Assembly: GCA_964396555.1 (NCBI GenBank)
Contig: CAYNFX010000001.1
Coordinates: 14,751 to 78,750 of the forward strand
DNA length: 64,000 bases
Reading direction: 5' to 3'
Source: Geofilum sp964396555
GTDB taxonomy: Bacteria; Bacteroidota; Bacteroidia; Bacteroidales; Marinilabiliaceae
How positions within the stretch are numbered: the first letter of the stretch is position 1; each line of letters begins with the position of its first letter. The notes beneath the pieces are model-generated. The model saw only the letters and a list, made by a program, of their open reading frames with translations, searched no databases and was not told the origin of the DNA. Made by a program: the position numbers and the translations under genes. Below, piece after piece: positions 8,185 to 17,245 of the stretch.

Positions 8185-8892
8185 ATGCAATATAAAAGGA
8201 TACTGTTGAAGTTGAGCGGCGAATCGCTAATGGGTAAACAAGGCTACGGGATCGATGCCCAACGCCTGAACGACTATGCTGAACAGGTGGCGGAAATTGC
8301 CGCAATGGGAGTTGAAATTGGAATAGTAATAGGTGGTGGCAATATATTCAGGGGCCTTAGTGGAGCCTCCAAGGGCTTTGACCGTTACAAGGGCGATCAG
8401 ATGGGTATGTTGGCCACAGTGATTAATGCATTGGCTCTGGCTTCTGCATTGAATGCACTTGGGACAAAGGCTCGTGTCCTGACTGCCATTCGTATGGAAC
8501 CAGTTGGTGAGTATTATTCCAAACCCAGAGCCATGGAGGCTCTCAACGCAGGCGAGGTTGTAATTCTGGCCGGAGGTACCGGCAATCCATATTTTACTAC
8601 AGATACTGGTTCAGCTCTTAGAGGCATCGAGATTGAAGCTGAAGTAATGCTTAAAGGAACCAGGGTGGACGGTGTATATACTGCGGATCCAGAAAAAGAT
8701 CCTACTGCGACAAGATTTGACAAGATATCATTCGACGAGGTATATACAAGGGGTCTTAAGATAATGGATCTTACTGCTACAGCAATGTGCAACGAGAACA
8801 ATTTGCCGGTGCTGGTATTTAATATGGATGTAAAGGGAAATCTTAAGAAGGTACTTTCTGGAGAAAAAATCGGGACCTTTGTGCATCCCTGA
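8185..8892 (+). CDS. pyrH: UMP kinase
   Basis: 235 residues, the usual PyrH length. RILLKLSGESLMG at the start, IVIGGGNIFRG near residue 50, DQMGMLATVINALAL and the C-terminal half with TDTGSALRGIE are diagnostic of bacterial UMP kinase (amino-acid kinase fold). It makes UDP from UMP with ATP, the first committed pyrimidine nucleotide phosphorylation, as a hexamer. In many bacteria frr follows pyrH; here the next gene is on the other strand, so pyrH appears to be transcribed alone. Confidence 0.97.
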   Translation: MQYKRILLKLSGESLMGKQGYGIDAQRLNDYAEQVAEIAAMGVEIGIVIGGGNIFRGLSGASKGFDRYKGDQMGMLATVINALALASALNALGTKARVLTAIRMEPVGEYYSKPRAMEALNAGEVVILAGGTGNPYFTTDTGSALRGIEIEAEVMLKGTRVDGVYTADPEKDPTATRFDKISFDEVYTRGLKIMDLTATAMCNENNLPVLVFNMDVKGNLKKVLSGEKIGTFVHP

Positions 8893-8915
8893 TCATACGG
8901 ATAAGTGGCAGAGCC

Positions 8916-9350
8916 TCAGGCTCCTGCCATTTGCCTGTCTCCTCTTATGATATCCCTGATATCTGCAACTATCATAAGAGCTTCTTCACGTACTTCATAC
9001 GGGAGGTTTATGTTGCGCAATTGTAAGCTGCGCAGCCAGCCTGCCACTTCCTCATCGCGCATTGTGTATAGTATTCCCTTGAATTCGTCGATCTGTTCTT
9101 TCTGGTAGTCTTCAGGTCTTACCCCGGCATACTTGTCCAACTCCTCATCATCATAGTAAACTATCGCCGCAGATGTGGCAAGCAGACTATCCTTATCGCA
9201 TACCTCATGTGCACCGCAACAACCCTCGCTGTCATCGGCCGCATTTACAGGAGTGGCCTCTGCGCTGCCTTCCTTTGATAATGCTGAGATCCTACTCCTA
9301 GCATAGACGAGTATCCCGACTGCTACAATTATTAAAATAGTCAACCACAT
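8916..9350 (-). CDS. Small membrane-anchored protein with CCGxHxxC motif, function unknown
   Basis: 144 residues. Residues 2-17 form one N-terminal membrane helix (WLTILIIVAVGILVYA). A linker leads to CCGAHEVC near residues 44-51, a cluster that could bind a metal, then a soluble region with DEELDKYAGVRPEDY and a C-terminal helical part. I believe similar proteins occur across Bacteroidales but know no function. It is a single minus-strand gene between pyrH and a divergent pair; TAACTTTG at 9355-9362 (minus) resembles a -7 box almost touching the start codon. Confidence 0.72.
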   Translation of the reverse strand: MWLTILIIVAVGILVYARSRISALSKEGSAEATPVNAADDSEGCCGAHEVCDKDSLLATSAAIVYYDDEELDKYAGVRPEDYQKEQIDEFKGILYTMRDEEVAGWLRSLQLRNINLPYEVREEALMIVADIRDIIRGDRQMAGA

Positions 9351-9419
9351 AGTGCAAAGTTACATTGTTTTAAGGAGGGCCTTCTCTAATTTGAGTTAAA
9401 AATATTGAATCAGACCGGG

Positions 9420-9449
9420 TTTGAGAACTGAAAAAGAAATGTACTTTTG
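9420..9449 (+). promoter_or_regulatory. Promoter for the 9514-10789 gene pair
   Basis: TTTG at 9420-9423, an 18-base spacer, and TACTTTTG at 9442-9449 match the Bacteroidota -33/-7 pattern. Transcription would begin near 9456, leaving a leader of about 58 bases. Confidence 0.65.
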
Positions 9450-9513
9450 ATCCGCATTAAGTTTGTTGCCTGAATACTAGCACTTGGCAGCAGTATACAA
9501 TTAATCTTGCGAT

Positions 9514-10179
9514 ATGAGCAGAGCAATGGAGTACTGGCATAAGAACAGGAATTTTGTGTTTGTCCTGTTCCTAAGCCTGTTTTTTTTGGTCCTATGTAAT
9601 CGGGTTTTTAACACCGAAACAGAAAATGAGGCGAGGGAGGTTGCCGGTAACTCAGTAACTGAGGGGGACAGGTATCAGCCTCTTAGCCTTGAGGAAGTTG
9701 AGAGATATAAAAAGTCCGCAGAGCATTCTGACGACAGTTCCTTTATCAGGATTTTGCTGCTTGCAATGGCCCTGATTCTGTTTGTAAAATTCGGTTTTAA
9801 AAAGGGTTGGTTCGCTTACCTTATGCCGCAGGTGGTGCATTTCAAAGCCTCTTTGCGTAGGAGTCGCAAGACAGGACGTCTACTGATAAGGATCTCGTTT
9901 TACAACAATACTCCCCAAAGTAAAACCTTTAATGCCCCTTATGTGTTTTTTAAGAGGGGATCTGCTGTAAGGAATTTCGTCATCCGAAACGACTACTTCC
10001 CTCTTACACTTCCATCCGGAAGCTCACATATAATGCTGATTGACGTGGAACAATTTTGGGAAAAGGTCGCAGGGCTGGAGAGTTACAAAAGGGTCGGTGC
10101 TGCGATAGAAACTACATCGGGAGAGAGATTCAGATCCTTGTCTTTGCCCAGATGGTTAGTAATTTTCAAAGCTGAGTAA
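9514..10179 (+). CDS. Two-helix membrane protein, function unknown
   Basis: 221 residues, not recognised. One hydrophobic helix lies near residues 13-31 (FVFVLFLSLFFLVLCNRVF) and a second near 78-93 (ILLLAMALILFVKFGF). The C-terminal 120 residues look like a soluble beta-rich domain (RLLIRISFYNNTPQ). The stop codon is one base before the start of the next gene, a TlpA-like thioredoxin, so the two are translationally linked and may act together at the membrane, perhaps in envelope redox or stress biology (inference). Confidence 0.68.
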   Translation: MSRAMEYWHKNRNFVFVLFLSLFFLVLCNRVFNTETENEAREVAGNSVTEGDRYQPLSLEEVERYKKSAEHSDDSSFIRILLLAMALILFVKFGFKKGWFAYLMPQVVHFKASLRRSRKTGRLLIRISFYNNTPQSKTFNAPYVFFKRGSAVRNFVIRNDYFPLTLPSGSSHIMLIDVEQFWEKVAGLESYKRVGAAIETTSGERFRSLSLPRWLVIFKAE

Positions 10180-10180
10180 G

Positions 10181-10789
10181 ATGAAAAAGGGCATATTAAA
10201 AGAACGATGGAACAAATACAGAAAGAGGAAACGTTGGTGGAGTATCCTGTTCGATTTCCTTTTTCTTGTGCTTATTGTGGGAATGCTTATCCCACAGAGC
10301 AGAAAAAGTATATCATCCTTTGTTGTAAGGCAAACCTTGTTAGCTCCCCGGGAGTCATCAAATACAGTTATTCTTGGTAAAGAAGATTGGGAAATGCATT
10401 TGCGGGATAGTGAAGGGAGAATTGTGCAATTGTCAGATTTTCGTGGGAAACCTGTATTTATTAACTATTGGGCAAGTTGGTGTCCACCCTGCATAGCCGA
10501 GATGCCCTCAATTAGTAATCTATACGACAATTATAAAGACTCCGTTAACTTCATTTTTATTTCTACAGAATCGCTTGAAAATGCAGCAAGGTATTTAGAA
10601 AAGAACTCTTACAACTTCCCTGTGTTTACAACTGCTGGCGAGATCCCTGAAGCCCTCATAACAACAACTATCCCTACAACAATACTTATTAGTAAAGGTG
10701 GCCGTCTTGTCATGTATAAGACAGGAGCTGCCCGTTGGGATTCAAGGGATGCCTTTAAAATATTCGATAGGCTGCTAAGTGAAATGTGA
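10181..10789 (+). CDS. TlpA-like membrane-anchored thioredoxin
   Basis: 202 residues. A single N-terminal helix (about residues 20-37, SILFDFLFLVLIVGMLI) anchors a periplasmic thioredoxin-fold domain. The active site WASWCPPC sits in FINYWASWCPPCIAEMPSI, and the cis-proline region is TTIPTTILI. It should reduce or exchange disulfides in the periplasm, like TlpA/ResA proteins. It begins one base after the upstream membrane protein gene. Confidence 0.9.
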   Translation: MKKGILKERWNKYRKRKRWWSILFDFLFLVLIVGMLIPQSRKSISSFVVRQTLLAPRESSNTVILGKEDWEMHLRDSEGRIVQLSDFRGKPVFINYWASWCPPCIAEMPSISNLYDNYKDSVNFIFISTESLENAARYLEKNSYNFPVFTTAGEIPEALITTTIPTTILISKGGRLVMYKTGAARWDSRDAFKIFDRLLSEM

Positions 10790-10850
10790 GTTTTTTGGTG
10801 TAGGCCAAACAGGGATCCAAAACTAGGTGTATTTCAAATTGAAACAGTAT

Positions 10851-10890
10851 AAAAAAGAGGCTGACTCTGCTGAGTCAGCCTCTTTGTTGT
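10851..10890. terminator. Bidirectional terminator between tlpA-like gene and tRNA-Gln
   Basis: An 11-pair perfect stem, GAGGCTGACTC with GAGTCAGCCTC, closes a TGCT loop. Six A on the left give a T-run for minus-strand transcripts leaving tRNA-Gln; TTTGTTGT on the right serves the plus-strand gene pair. Confidence 0.88.
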
Positions 10891-10957
10891 CCCGCAAGGA
10901 TTTGAACCCTGACTAGATGGACCAAAACCATCTGTGCTACCATTACACCACAGGACA
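10887..10957 (-). tRNA. tRNA-Gln (anticodon TTG)
   Basis: A 71-base cloverleaf on the minus strand. Acceptor TGTCCTG pairs with CGGGACA; the anticodon stem GATGG/CCATC encloses loop TTTTGGT with anticodon TTG; the T arm is CAGGG-TTCAAAT-CCTTG. CCA is not encoded. Confidence 0.96.
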
Positions 10958-10989
10958 ATTACTTCGCCTTTGTTTTGTCAAAAGCGATG

Positions 10990-11020
10990 CAAATATAGAT
11001 GGTTTTACTATATCTTTCAA
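10990..11020 (-). promoter_or_regulatory. Promoter for tRNA-Gln
   Basis: On the minus strand TTG is followed by 20 bases and TATATTTG (10990-10997), a full match to TAnnTTTG. Transcription would start about 25 bases before the mature tRNA 5' end. The tRNA-Ala promoter has the same box and spacing. Confidence 0.7.
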
Positions 11021-11230
11021 AAAAAACTCTACTAAAAATGCTTTCATCAGCCTAATTTTGTTTTATCTGATTGTGATACAGCCTGAAAATTAGTTTCGGT
11101 TTAGGCTAATCACGAATGATATTTACTGTGGAAGGCTTATTCATTATCCGATAACCCTAATCTTTTACAAGATTATTGTATTTTTGGCAAACATGCAGTT
11201 TTAGTTTATCGAATTTGTAAACGTTCAGTT

Positions 11231-14200
11231 ATGCAGCATTATAATCGCTTTAATAATATTTTTGGGTGGCTTGCCTTTCTGGTTTCGGCAGTTGTTTACA
11301 TCCTGACCATTGAACCTACTACCAGTTTCTGGGATTGCGGTGAGTTTATATCTTCAGCATATAAGTTGCTTGTCGGACACCCTCCGGGAGCGCCTTTTTT
11401 TATGCTTTTGGGTCGTTTCTTTACATTGTTTGCAGGTGATCCATCCAAGGTTGCGCTTACAATCAATATTATGTCCGCTCTGGCTAGTGCATTTACAATC
11501 ATGTTCCTTTTCTGGACTATTACACATCTTGCCCGTAAGTTATTTATTGATGGAGTTGAGAATGCCGAATCATGGAGGATTATTGCTGTAATTGGTGCAG
11601 GCTTTGTCGGTGCCATGGTTTATACATTTTCTGATACCTTCTGGTTTTCAGCAGTAGAGGGTGAAGTTTATGCTCTTTCCTCATTGTTTACAGCTGTGGT
11701 TTTCTGGTGTATTCTAAAGTGGGAGAATGTCGCAGATGAGCCTCATTCCAACCGCTGGCTTATACTGATTGCATATCTGATGGGACTGTCTATTGGTGTT
11801 CACTTATTGAACCTGTTGACAATTCCTGCAATTGTAATGGTTTATTATTTTAAAAAGTACGATGTTTCTCTTAAAGGTTCCTTCAAGGCACTTCTTTTAT
11901 CATTTGTAATTCTTTTAGTAGTGCTTTATGGCGTTATTCCTATGATAGTAAGTCTTGCCTCCAAGTTTGAACTTTTGTTTGTAAACGGTTTAGGGCTTCC
12001 TTTCAACAGTGGTGTTGCGGTGTTTGCTATAATCCTTATTGGGGCAGTAGTATTTGGAATCTATATTACATATATAAGGGATTATCCTATTGCAAATACA
12101 ATAATTACAGCGTTTGCCGTAATTCTGTTGGGCTATTCTTCATATGCTACAATAGTGATAAGATCTCTTTCAAATCCTACAATGGATCAGAATTCACCTG
12201 AGGATGTCTTTTCATTAATGAGCTACCTCAACAGGGAACAATACGGTAACAGGCCTCTGGTTTCAGGACAGTACTACAGTTCCCCTATTGACTGGGATGC
12301 ATTGAGAAATGACAAGGGGAAACCGATCTATGTAAAAGGCAAGGATAAGTATGAGATAGTAGATTATAGGCCAGACTACAAGTATAATGACCTTACTACT
12401 ACACTATTTCCCCGTATGTATAGCAGTGAGCCTTCACATATAAGTGAGTATAAGGCCTGGGGAAGGGTTAAGGGCAGAAATATCTCGGTTGTTGGCAGCA
12501 ATGGAAGGAGAGAGTCGGTTGAATTGCCCACTTTTGGCGAGAACCTTAGGTTTTTTATGAGCTATCAAGTAGGACATATGTACTTAAGGTACTTTATGTG
12601 GAATTTCTCGGGCAGACAAAATGATATTCAGGGCCATGGCGAGATTCATAAGGGAAACTGGATATCGGGAATTCCTTTTATAGATAATTTCCTTTATGGG
12701 GATCAGGATTTATTGCCTGATTCATACAAGAATAATCCAGGACGTAATAAGTACTATATGCTTCCCTTGCTATTGGGTCTGATAGGCTTGTTTTATCAGT
12801 ATGGTGCTGGGACCAAAGGCAAGAGGGACTTCTCTGTTATAATGTTACTGTTCTTTTTTACCGGTCTTGCTATTGTTCTTTATCTGAACCAGACTCCACT
12901 TCAGCCACGTGAAAGGGATTATGCTTATGCAGGTTCATTTTATGCATTCTCAATCTGGATTGGACTTGGGGTACTTCAGCTTGTTGAGCTATTGAAGAAA
13001 AGCAAAATATCAGGTGTGTTGGCTGCATCTGCAGTATCAGTTACCTCCCTTATAGTTCCCGGTATTATGGCAGCAGAAAACTGGGATGATCATGACAGGT
13101 CACGACGTACAATATCCCGTGACTTTGCATACAATTATCTAAATACTGTTGGAGAAAACGGTGTGATATTTACTAATGGGGATAATGATACATTTCCTCT
13201 GTGGTATGCTCAGGAAGTTGAAGGAGTAAGGACTGATGTAAGGGTTTGTAATCTTAGTTACTTGCAAACTGACTGGTATATTGACCAGATGAAGCGTCCT
13301 TCATATGAGTCGAAGCCTCTGCCTATCTCTATGGAAAGGAAACAGTATATATTGGGTAAGAGGGATGTTGTTTATCTATTTGAAAGAGTTCAGGGCTATG
13401 CCGACCTAAAAGAGGCACTCAAGTTCCTGGCAAGCGATGATCCTCGTACCAAAAACATTCCCAACTATGGGTTGGTGGAACATTTCCCATCCAACAAATT
13501 TTCACTCAAGGTAGACTCTGCGAAGGTTATAGAGAATGGTATGGTAAGTAGTAGATATGCACATCAGGTAAAGTCTGAGATAAATATTACTATTGACAAG
13601 GAAAGAATACTCAAGAACGAGGTTATGGTTCTTGATATGCTTGCTACAAACGACTTTAATAGGCCGATTTACTATGCGGTTACTGTTGGCAGTGACAACT
13701 ATGTAGGGCTTGAAAGATACTTCCAGCTTGAAGGATTCGGTTATCAGATTGTTCCAATTGACGCTCAGGCAGGCGACGGACAGTATGGAAGGGTCGATAC
13801 TCAAAAGATGTATGACAATGTGATGAACAAGTATATATTCACTGGATGGGATGATCCAAGGGTATACCTGGATGAAAATCACAGAAGGATGGGGTTGAAT
13901 CTGCGTAATAATATGACAAGACTTGCAAGTGCACTCTTAATTGAGGGTGATACTGCAAAGGCTGTTGAAGTGCTTGACATGATTGTAGCAATTATGCCCC
14001 ATGACAGAGTACCTCATAATTTCTTTTCATTGTTTATCTCAGAAAACTATTACAAAGCTGGAGAGTTTGAAAAAGGGGATCAGGTTATTAAGGAACTTTC
14101 CGAAGAGAATATCCAAGAGCTTAGGTTCTTTGCAGCTTTAGGAAGATCTTTCAAGGTAAATGATTCAGATGATTTTCAGTTAGGCCTGGCAATTTATGCA

Positions 14201-14305
14201 AACATCATCGATATGCTTGAGAAATATAACAGGGAAGATTTAAAGAGTGAGCTAGGCTTAGGATATGAGTCAGTTTTTAGTGGGTTGTCATTTTTGCATA
14301 AATAG
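11231..14305 (+). CDS. DUF2723 membrane glycosyltransferase-like protein
   Basis: 1024 residues. About twelve hydrophobic helices fill the N-terminal 280 residues and a block near 510-620. The N-terminal segment TTSFWDCGEFISSAYKL with the acidic DCGE motif is the DUF2723 signature and corresponds to the catalytic loop of GT-C fold transferases. The C-terminal 400 residues are soluble, ending in TPR-like helices. Human TMEM260, a DUF2723 protein, is a protein O-mannosyltransferase, so a role in glycosylating exported proteins is plausible, but the bacterial substrate is not shown here. A NodB-type deacetylase gene starts immediately after the stop codon. Confidence 0.88.
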   Translation: MQHYNRFNNIFGWLAFLVSAVVYILTIEPTTSFWDCGEFISSAYKLLVGHPPGAPFFMLLGRFFTLFAGDPSKVALTINIMSALASAFTIMFLFWTITHLARKLFIDGVENAESWRIIAVIGAGFVGAMVYTFSDTFWFSAVEGEVYALSSLFTAVVFWCILKWENVADEPHSNRWLILIAYLMGLSIGVHLLNLLTIPAIVMVYYFKKYDVSLKGSFKALLLSFVILLVVLYGVIPMIVSLASKFELLFVNGLGLPFNSGVAVFAIILIGAVVFGIYITYIRDYPIANTIITAFAVILLGYSSYATIVIRSLSNPTMDQNSPEDVFSLMSYLNREQYGNRPLVSGQYYSSPIDWDALRNDKGKPIYVKGKDKYEIVDYRPDYKYNDLTTTLFPRMYSSEPSHISEYKAWGRVKGRNISVVGSNGRRESVELPTFGENLRFFMSYQVGHMYLRYFMWNFSGRQNDIQGHGEIHKGNWISGIPFIDNFLYGDQDLLPDSYKNNPGRNKYYMLPLLLGLIGLFYQYGAGTKGKRDFSVIMLLFFFTGLAIVLYLNQTPLQPRERDYAYAGSFYAFSIWIGLGVLQLVELLKKSKISGVLAASAVSVTSLIVPGIMAAENWDDHDRSRRTISRDFAYNYLNTVGENGVIFTNGDNDTFPLWYAQEVEGVRTDVRVCNLSYLQTDWYIDQMKRPSYESKPLPISMERKQYILGKRDVVYLFERVQGYADLKEALKFLASDDPRTKNIPNYGLVEHFPSNKFSLKVDSAKVIENGMVSSRYAHQVKSEINITIDKERILKNEVMVLDMLATNDFNRPIYYAVTVGSDNYVGLERYFQLEGFGYQIVPIDAQAGDGQYGRVDTQKMYDNVMNKYIFTGWDDPRVYLDENHRRMGLNLRNNMTRLASALLIEGDTAKAVEVLDMIVAIMPHDRVPHNFFSLFISENYYKAGEFEKGDQVIKELSEENIQELRFFAALGRSFKVNDSDDFQLGLAIYANIIDMLEKYNREDLKSELGLGYESVFSGLSFLHK

Positions 14306-14923
14306 GTGAACAAGATTAAGATCAGACCGCCGTGGTGGCTTAGGATCCTGTTTCCGGGGGTCACATGGCGTGGAGATAAAAGCAGGAAATGTGTTTACTT
14401 AACCTTCGATGACGGTCCCATACCTGAAGTGACACCTGCTGTTTTGGAAATTTTAGGTAGCAGGGATGTTAAAGCGACTTTTTTCTGTGTGGGAGAAAAT
14501 GTAGAAAAGTATCCTGAAGTATATGCCATGCATGCAAGGTATGGCATGAAAACCGGGAACCATACCTTTTCCCATTCCAAGGCTTTTTCAATGTGCAAAG
14601 AGGAGTACTTCAAGGATATTGATAGGGCTCAGGAACATATCGATTCAAAGTTTTTCAGGCCTCCTCATGGACAACTCTACCCATGGTACCTTCTTCGCTT
14701 AAAGAAAAAGTTTGAGAAGGTAGTGATGTGGGATCTTATTACTGAAGATTACAGGAAGGACCTGGATGCTGAAGATATTTTCAACCGAGTTGTTAAATTT
14801 GTAAGGCCTGGTTCTGTGATAGTTTTTCATGACTCTTTAAAGGCCTGGCCAAGGCTCGAAAAAGCCTTACCCAGGACTTTGGATTATCTCATAGGTGAGG
14901 GTTATTTTTTTAAATTGCTTTAG
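14306..14923 (+). CDS. Polysaccharide deacetylase (NodB domain)
   Basis: 205 residues made up almost wholly of a NodB homology domain. Motif 1 is TFDDGP with the catalytic Asp and metal Asp, motif 2 is GNHTFSHSKAF with the two metal-binding His, and motif 3 is FFRPPHGQ. A late His lies in VIVFHDS (motif 5). It should remove acetyl groups from a cell-wall or surface amino sugar. The GTG start directly abuts the stop of the DUF2723 gene, so the pair is translationally coupled. No signal peptide is obvious, which leaves its location open. Confidence 0.93.
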   Translation: MNKIKIRPPWWLRILFPGVTWRGDKSRKCVYLTFDDGPIPEVTPAVLEILGSRDVKATFFCVGENVEKYPEVYAMHARYGMKTGNHTFSHSKAFSMCKEEYFKDIDRAQEHIDSKFFRPPHGQLYPWYLLRLKKKFEKVVMWDLITEDYRKDLDAEDIFNRVVKFVRPGSVIVFHDSLKAWPRLEKALPRTLDYLIGEGYFFKLL

Positions 14924-14975
14924 GGCACGAGTAGTGATTAATAAACCAATAAGGACAACATAAATCTGAATTCTG

Positions 14976-16250
14976 ATGAATATTCTAATAGTTGGCTCAG
15001 GAGGTCGTGAACATGCATTTGGCTGGCATTTAAAGCGCAGTCCATTGACTGACAAACTTTTTTTTGTTCCAGGAAATGCAGGAACTGCAACTATTGGCGA
15101 AAATCTTTTTGTCTCTACTAAGGATTTTGATGCAATCAGGGATGCTGTCCTGAAGAATGATGTGAAACTTGTTGTTGTTGGCCCGGAGGAGCCTCTTGTT
15201 AAGGGGATTGTTGATTATTTCAAGGCAGAACCATCTCTGTCAGGAGTAAGGATTGTTGGACCAGATTCGAGTGCTGCTGCACTAGAGGGTAGCAAAGATT
15301 TCGCAAAACAATTCATGCAGAAGTATAATATTCCTACAGCCGGATACTTTACTGTTACTTCTGAGAATGTTGCCGAGGGCAGGCTATTTATGGCGTCTCT
15401 CACTGCTCCGTATGTTTTGAAGGCAGATGGACTTGCTGCAGGTAAAGGTGTACTTATCATAAATGATTATGATGAGGCATGTGAGGAACTTGACAGAATC
15501 CTTGGAGGTAAGTTTGGGGCTGCTGGCAGCAGAGTTGTAATTGAGGAATTTCTTAGCGGAATTGAGCTCTCAATGTTTGTCCTTACAGATGGCAAGGATT
15601 ATGTTTTGCTTCCCGAAGCAAAGGATTACAAGCGGATAGGGGAGGGAGACCAAGGTCTAAATACAGGTGGTATGGGAGCCGTTTCTCCTGTTCCTTTTGC
15701 AACACCAGAGTTTAAGAAGAAAGTTGAGGAAAGGATCATTAAACCTACTATTGAAGGCATAGAAAAGGAAGGACTTTATTATAGGGGCTTTGTTTTCTTT
15801 GGACTTATTAAAGTAGGTGATGAGCCTTATGTTATAGAATACAATGTAAGGATGGGAGACCCAGAAACTGAGGTTGTGATGCCTCGTTTGAGAAATGATC
15901 TCGTTGAACTCCTTTGTGCTACAGCTGATGGTAAATTGGGAGGCATTGTGACGGAGTACGATCACCGAACTGCAGTAACTATTGTGATGGTATCTGGTGG
16001 TTATCCAGGGCAGTTTGCAAAAGGTCTTGAGGTAAAAGGTTTTGACAAGGTGGATGGAAGCCTGGTCTTCCATGCGGGGACTGAATTGTCAGGTACTAAG
16101 GTTTTGACTGTTGGGGGACGTCTTCTAGCTGTTACTTCTTTCGGGGAGAGTATAAGTGAGGCTTCGGAGCGTTCTCGCAAGAACGCTTCCTTGATTGATT
16201 ATGAGAATAAGTACTACAGGAGAGATATTGGATTTGACCTACTAGATTAG
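14976..16250 (+). CDS. purD: Phosphoribosylamine-glycine ligase (GAR synthetase)
   Basis: 424 residues, the normal PurD length. MNILIVGSGGREHAFGWHL is the family N terminus; the ATP-grasp region shows APYVLKADGLAAGKGV, LPEAKDYKRIGEGDQGLNTGGMG and YNVRMGDPETEVVMPRL. It makes glycinamide ribonucleotide in purine synthesis. It sits 52 bases after the deacetylase gene and 8 before a membrane protein gene; the neighbours give no other purine genes. Confidence 0.97.
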   Translation: MNILIVGSGGREHAFGWHLKRSPLTDKLFFVPGNAGTATIGENLFVSTKDFDAIRDAVLKNDVKLVVVGPEEPLVKGIVDYFKAEPSLSGVRIVGPDSSAAALEGSKDFAKQFMQKYNIPTAGYFTVTSENVAEGRLFMASLTAPYVLKADGLAAGKGVLIINDYDEACEELDRILGGKFGAAGSRVVIEEFLSGIELSMFVLTDGKDYVLLPEAKDYKRIGEGDQGLNTGGMGAVSPVPFATPEFKKKVEERIIKPTIEGIEKEGLYYRGFVFFGLIKVGDEPYVIEYNVRMGDPETEVVMPRLRNDLVELLCATADGKLGGIVTEYDHRTAVTIVMVSGGYPGQFAKGLEVKGFDKVDGSLVFHAGTELSGTKVLTVGGRLLAVTSFGESISEASERSRKNASLIDYENKYYRRDIGFDLLD

Positions 16251-16258
16251 AAATAACA

Positions 16259-17245
16259 ATGTTGTTTAGATCTCTGCATAATAACTCTATAAATGCTGCG
16301 CTGGCTACATCGCTGGGTGTGGCACTGTTGTGGTTGCGATATTTTGCAGTTGATATTACACACTATACAGCATTAGATAGTCCGTCAATGCCGCTTTGGG
16401 ATGTGGTTATCAATCCGTTGTTTGGTTATTCTGCATTCACTGCAGCCCTGTCTTCTTTAGGACTTGTGTTTCTTAATGGGTTGTTTCTTAATAGAATGGC
16501 TGCTAGGTATGCGTTGATACAGCGTCAAAGCCTTATTGTATTGTTGGTTTATGCAATGTTTAGTTCAGCCTTTCTTTCAGTGCAGAAACTAAGTCCTGTG
16601 TGGGTTTTTGTTTTGTTCTTTGTTTTGGGATTGGATAATCTTTTTGCAGCAGTAGATCGTCGTAACCCTTCAGTGAAGTGTTTTGATGCAGGGCTCTTGC
16701 TGGGTTTTGCTTCGCTATTCTATGCCAAAGGCGTTTTCTTTTTCCCTCTCTATATTCTTGCAATGGGAGTATTGAGACTCCATTCATTCAGGTCAGTGGC
16801 TGCATCATTCATGGGACTTCTTTTCCCATTTGCAATGAGTTTTGCCTATTATCTTTTCCTTGACAAAGGAGCTTTTTTTTATGAGATATTAGTTGAGAAC
16901 TTAGTTGCCAATCCTGGTCAATACAGCCATACTTTGTACTCCAGAATATATATGGCATTTTTGATTCTGATTACTGGTGTTTCCCTTCTGGTATGTATCA
17001 GGCAGATGAATGTTCAGAAAATAATAGTAAGGCGTTATTTCAGGATCTTTATATGGATTATACTTGTCAATGCAGCTGTGGTAATGAGCCCGTTCTTTTC
17101 AATGGAACTTATGCCACTTTCTGTAAGTGCACTTGCTCTGGTAGTTTCGAAATGGTTTGAAGTAATGCAGCGTGACAGGGTGAGAGAAATTGTATTCCTT
17201 GTTTTCGTTATTGTAACAGTAGCAGGACAGTTTTTGCTTTACTAG
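16259..17245 (+). CDS. Polytopic membrane protein, possibly DUF6427
   Basis: 328 residues with eight to nine hydrophobic helices and very short loops. It resembles the Bacteroidota DUF6427 proteins in length and style, but this is a tentative match. No catalytic motif is visible. It starts eight bases after purD and its last four bases overlap the 3' end of the convergent histidine kinase gene. Confidence 0.7.
   Translation: MLFRSLHNNSINAALATSLGVALLWLRYFAVDITHYTALDSPSMPLWDVVINPLFGYSAFTAALSSLGLVFLNGLFLNRMAARYALIQRQSLIVLLVYAMFSSAFLSVQKLSPVWVFVLFFVLGLDNLFAAVDRRNPSVKCFDAGLLLGFASLFYAKGVFFFPLYILAMGVLRLHSFRSVAASFMGLLFPFAMSFAYYLFLDKGAFFYEILVENLVANPGQYSHTLYSRIYMAFLILITGVSLLVCIRQMNVQKIIVRRYFRIFIWIILVNAAVVMSPFFSMELMPLSVSALALVVSKWFEVMQRDRVREIVFLVFVIVTVAGQFLLY

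Noticed and set aside
8893..8915. Search for frr after pyrH
   Set aside because: Only 23 bases separate pyrH from the next minus-strand gene; frr is not in this window.
15657..16073. 138-codon antisense frame inside purD
   Set aside because: The purD frame is unmistakable; the antisense frame has odd composition and no family features.
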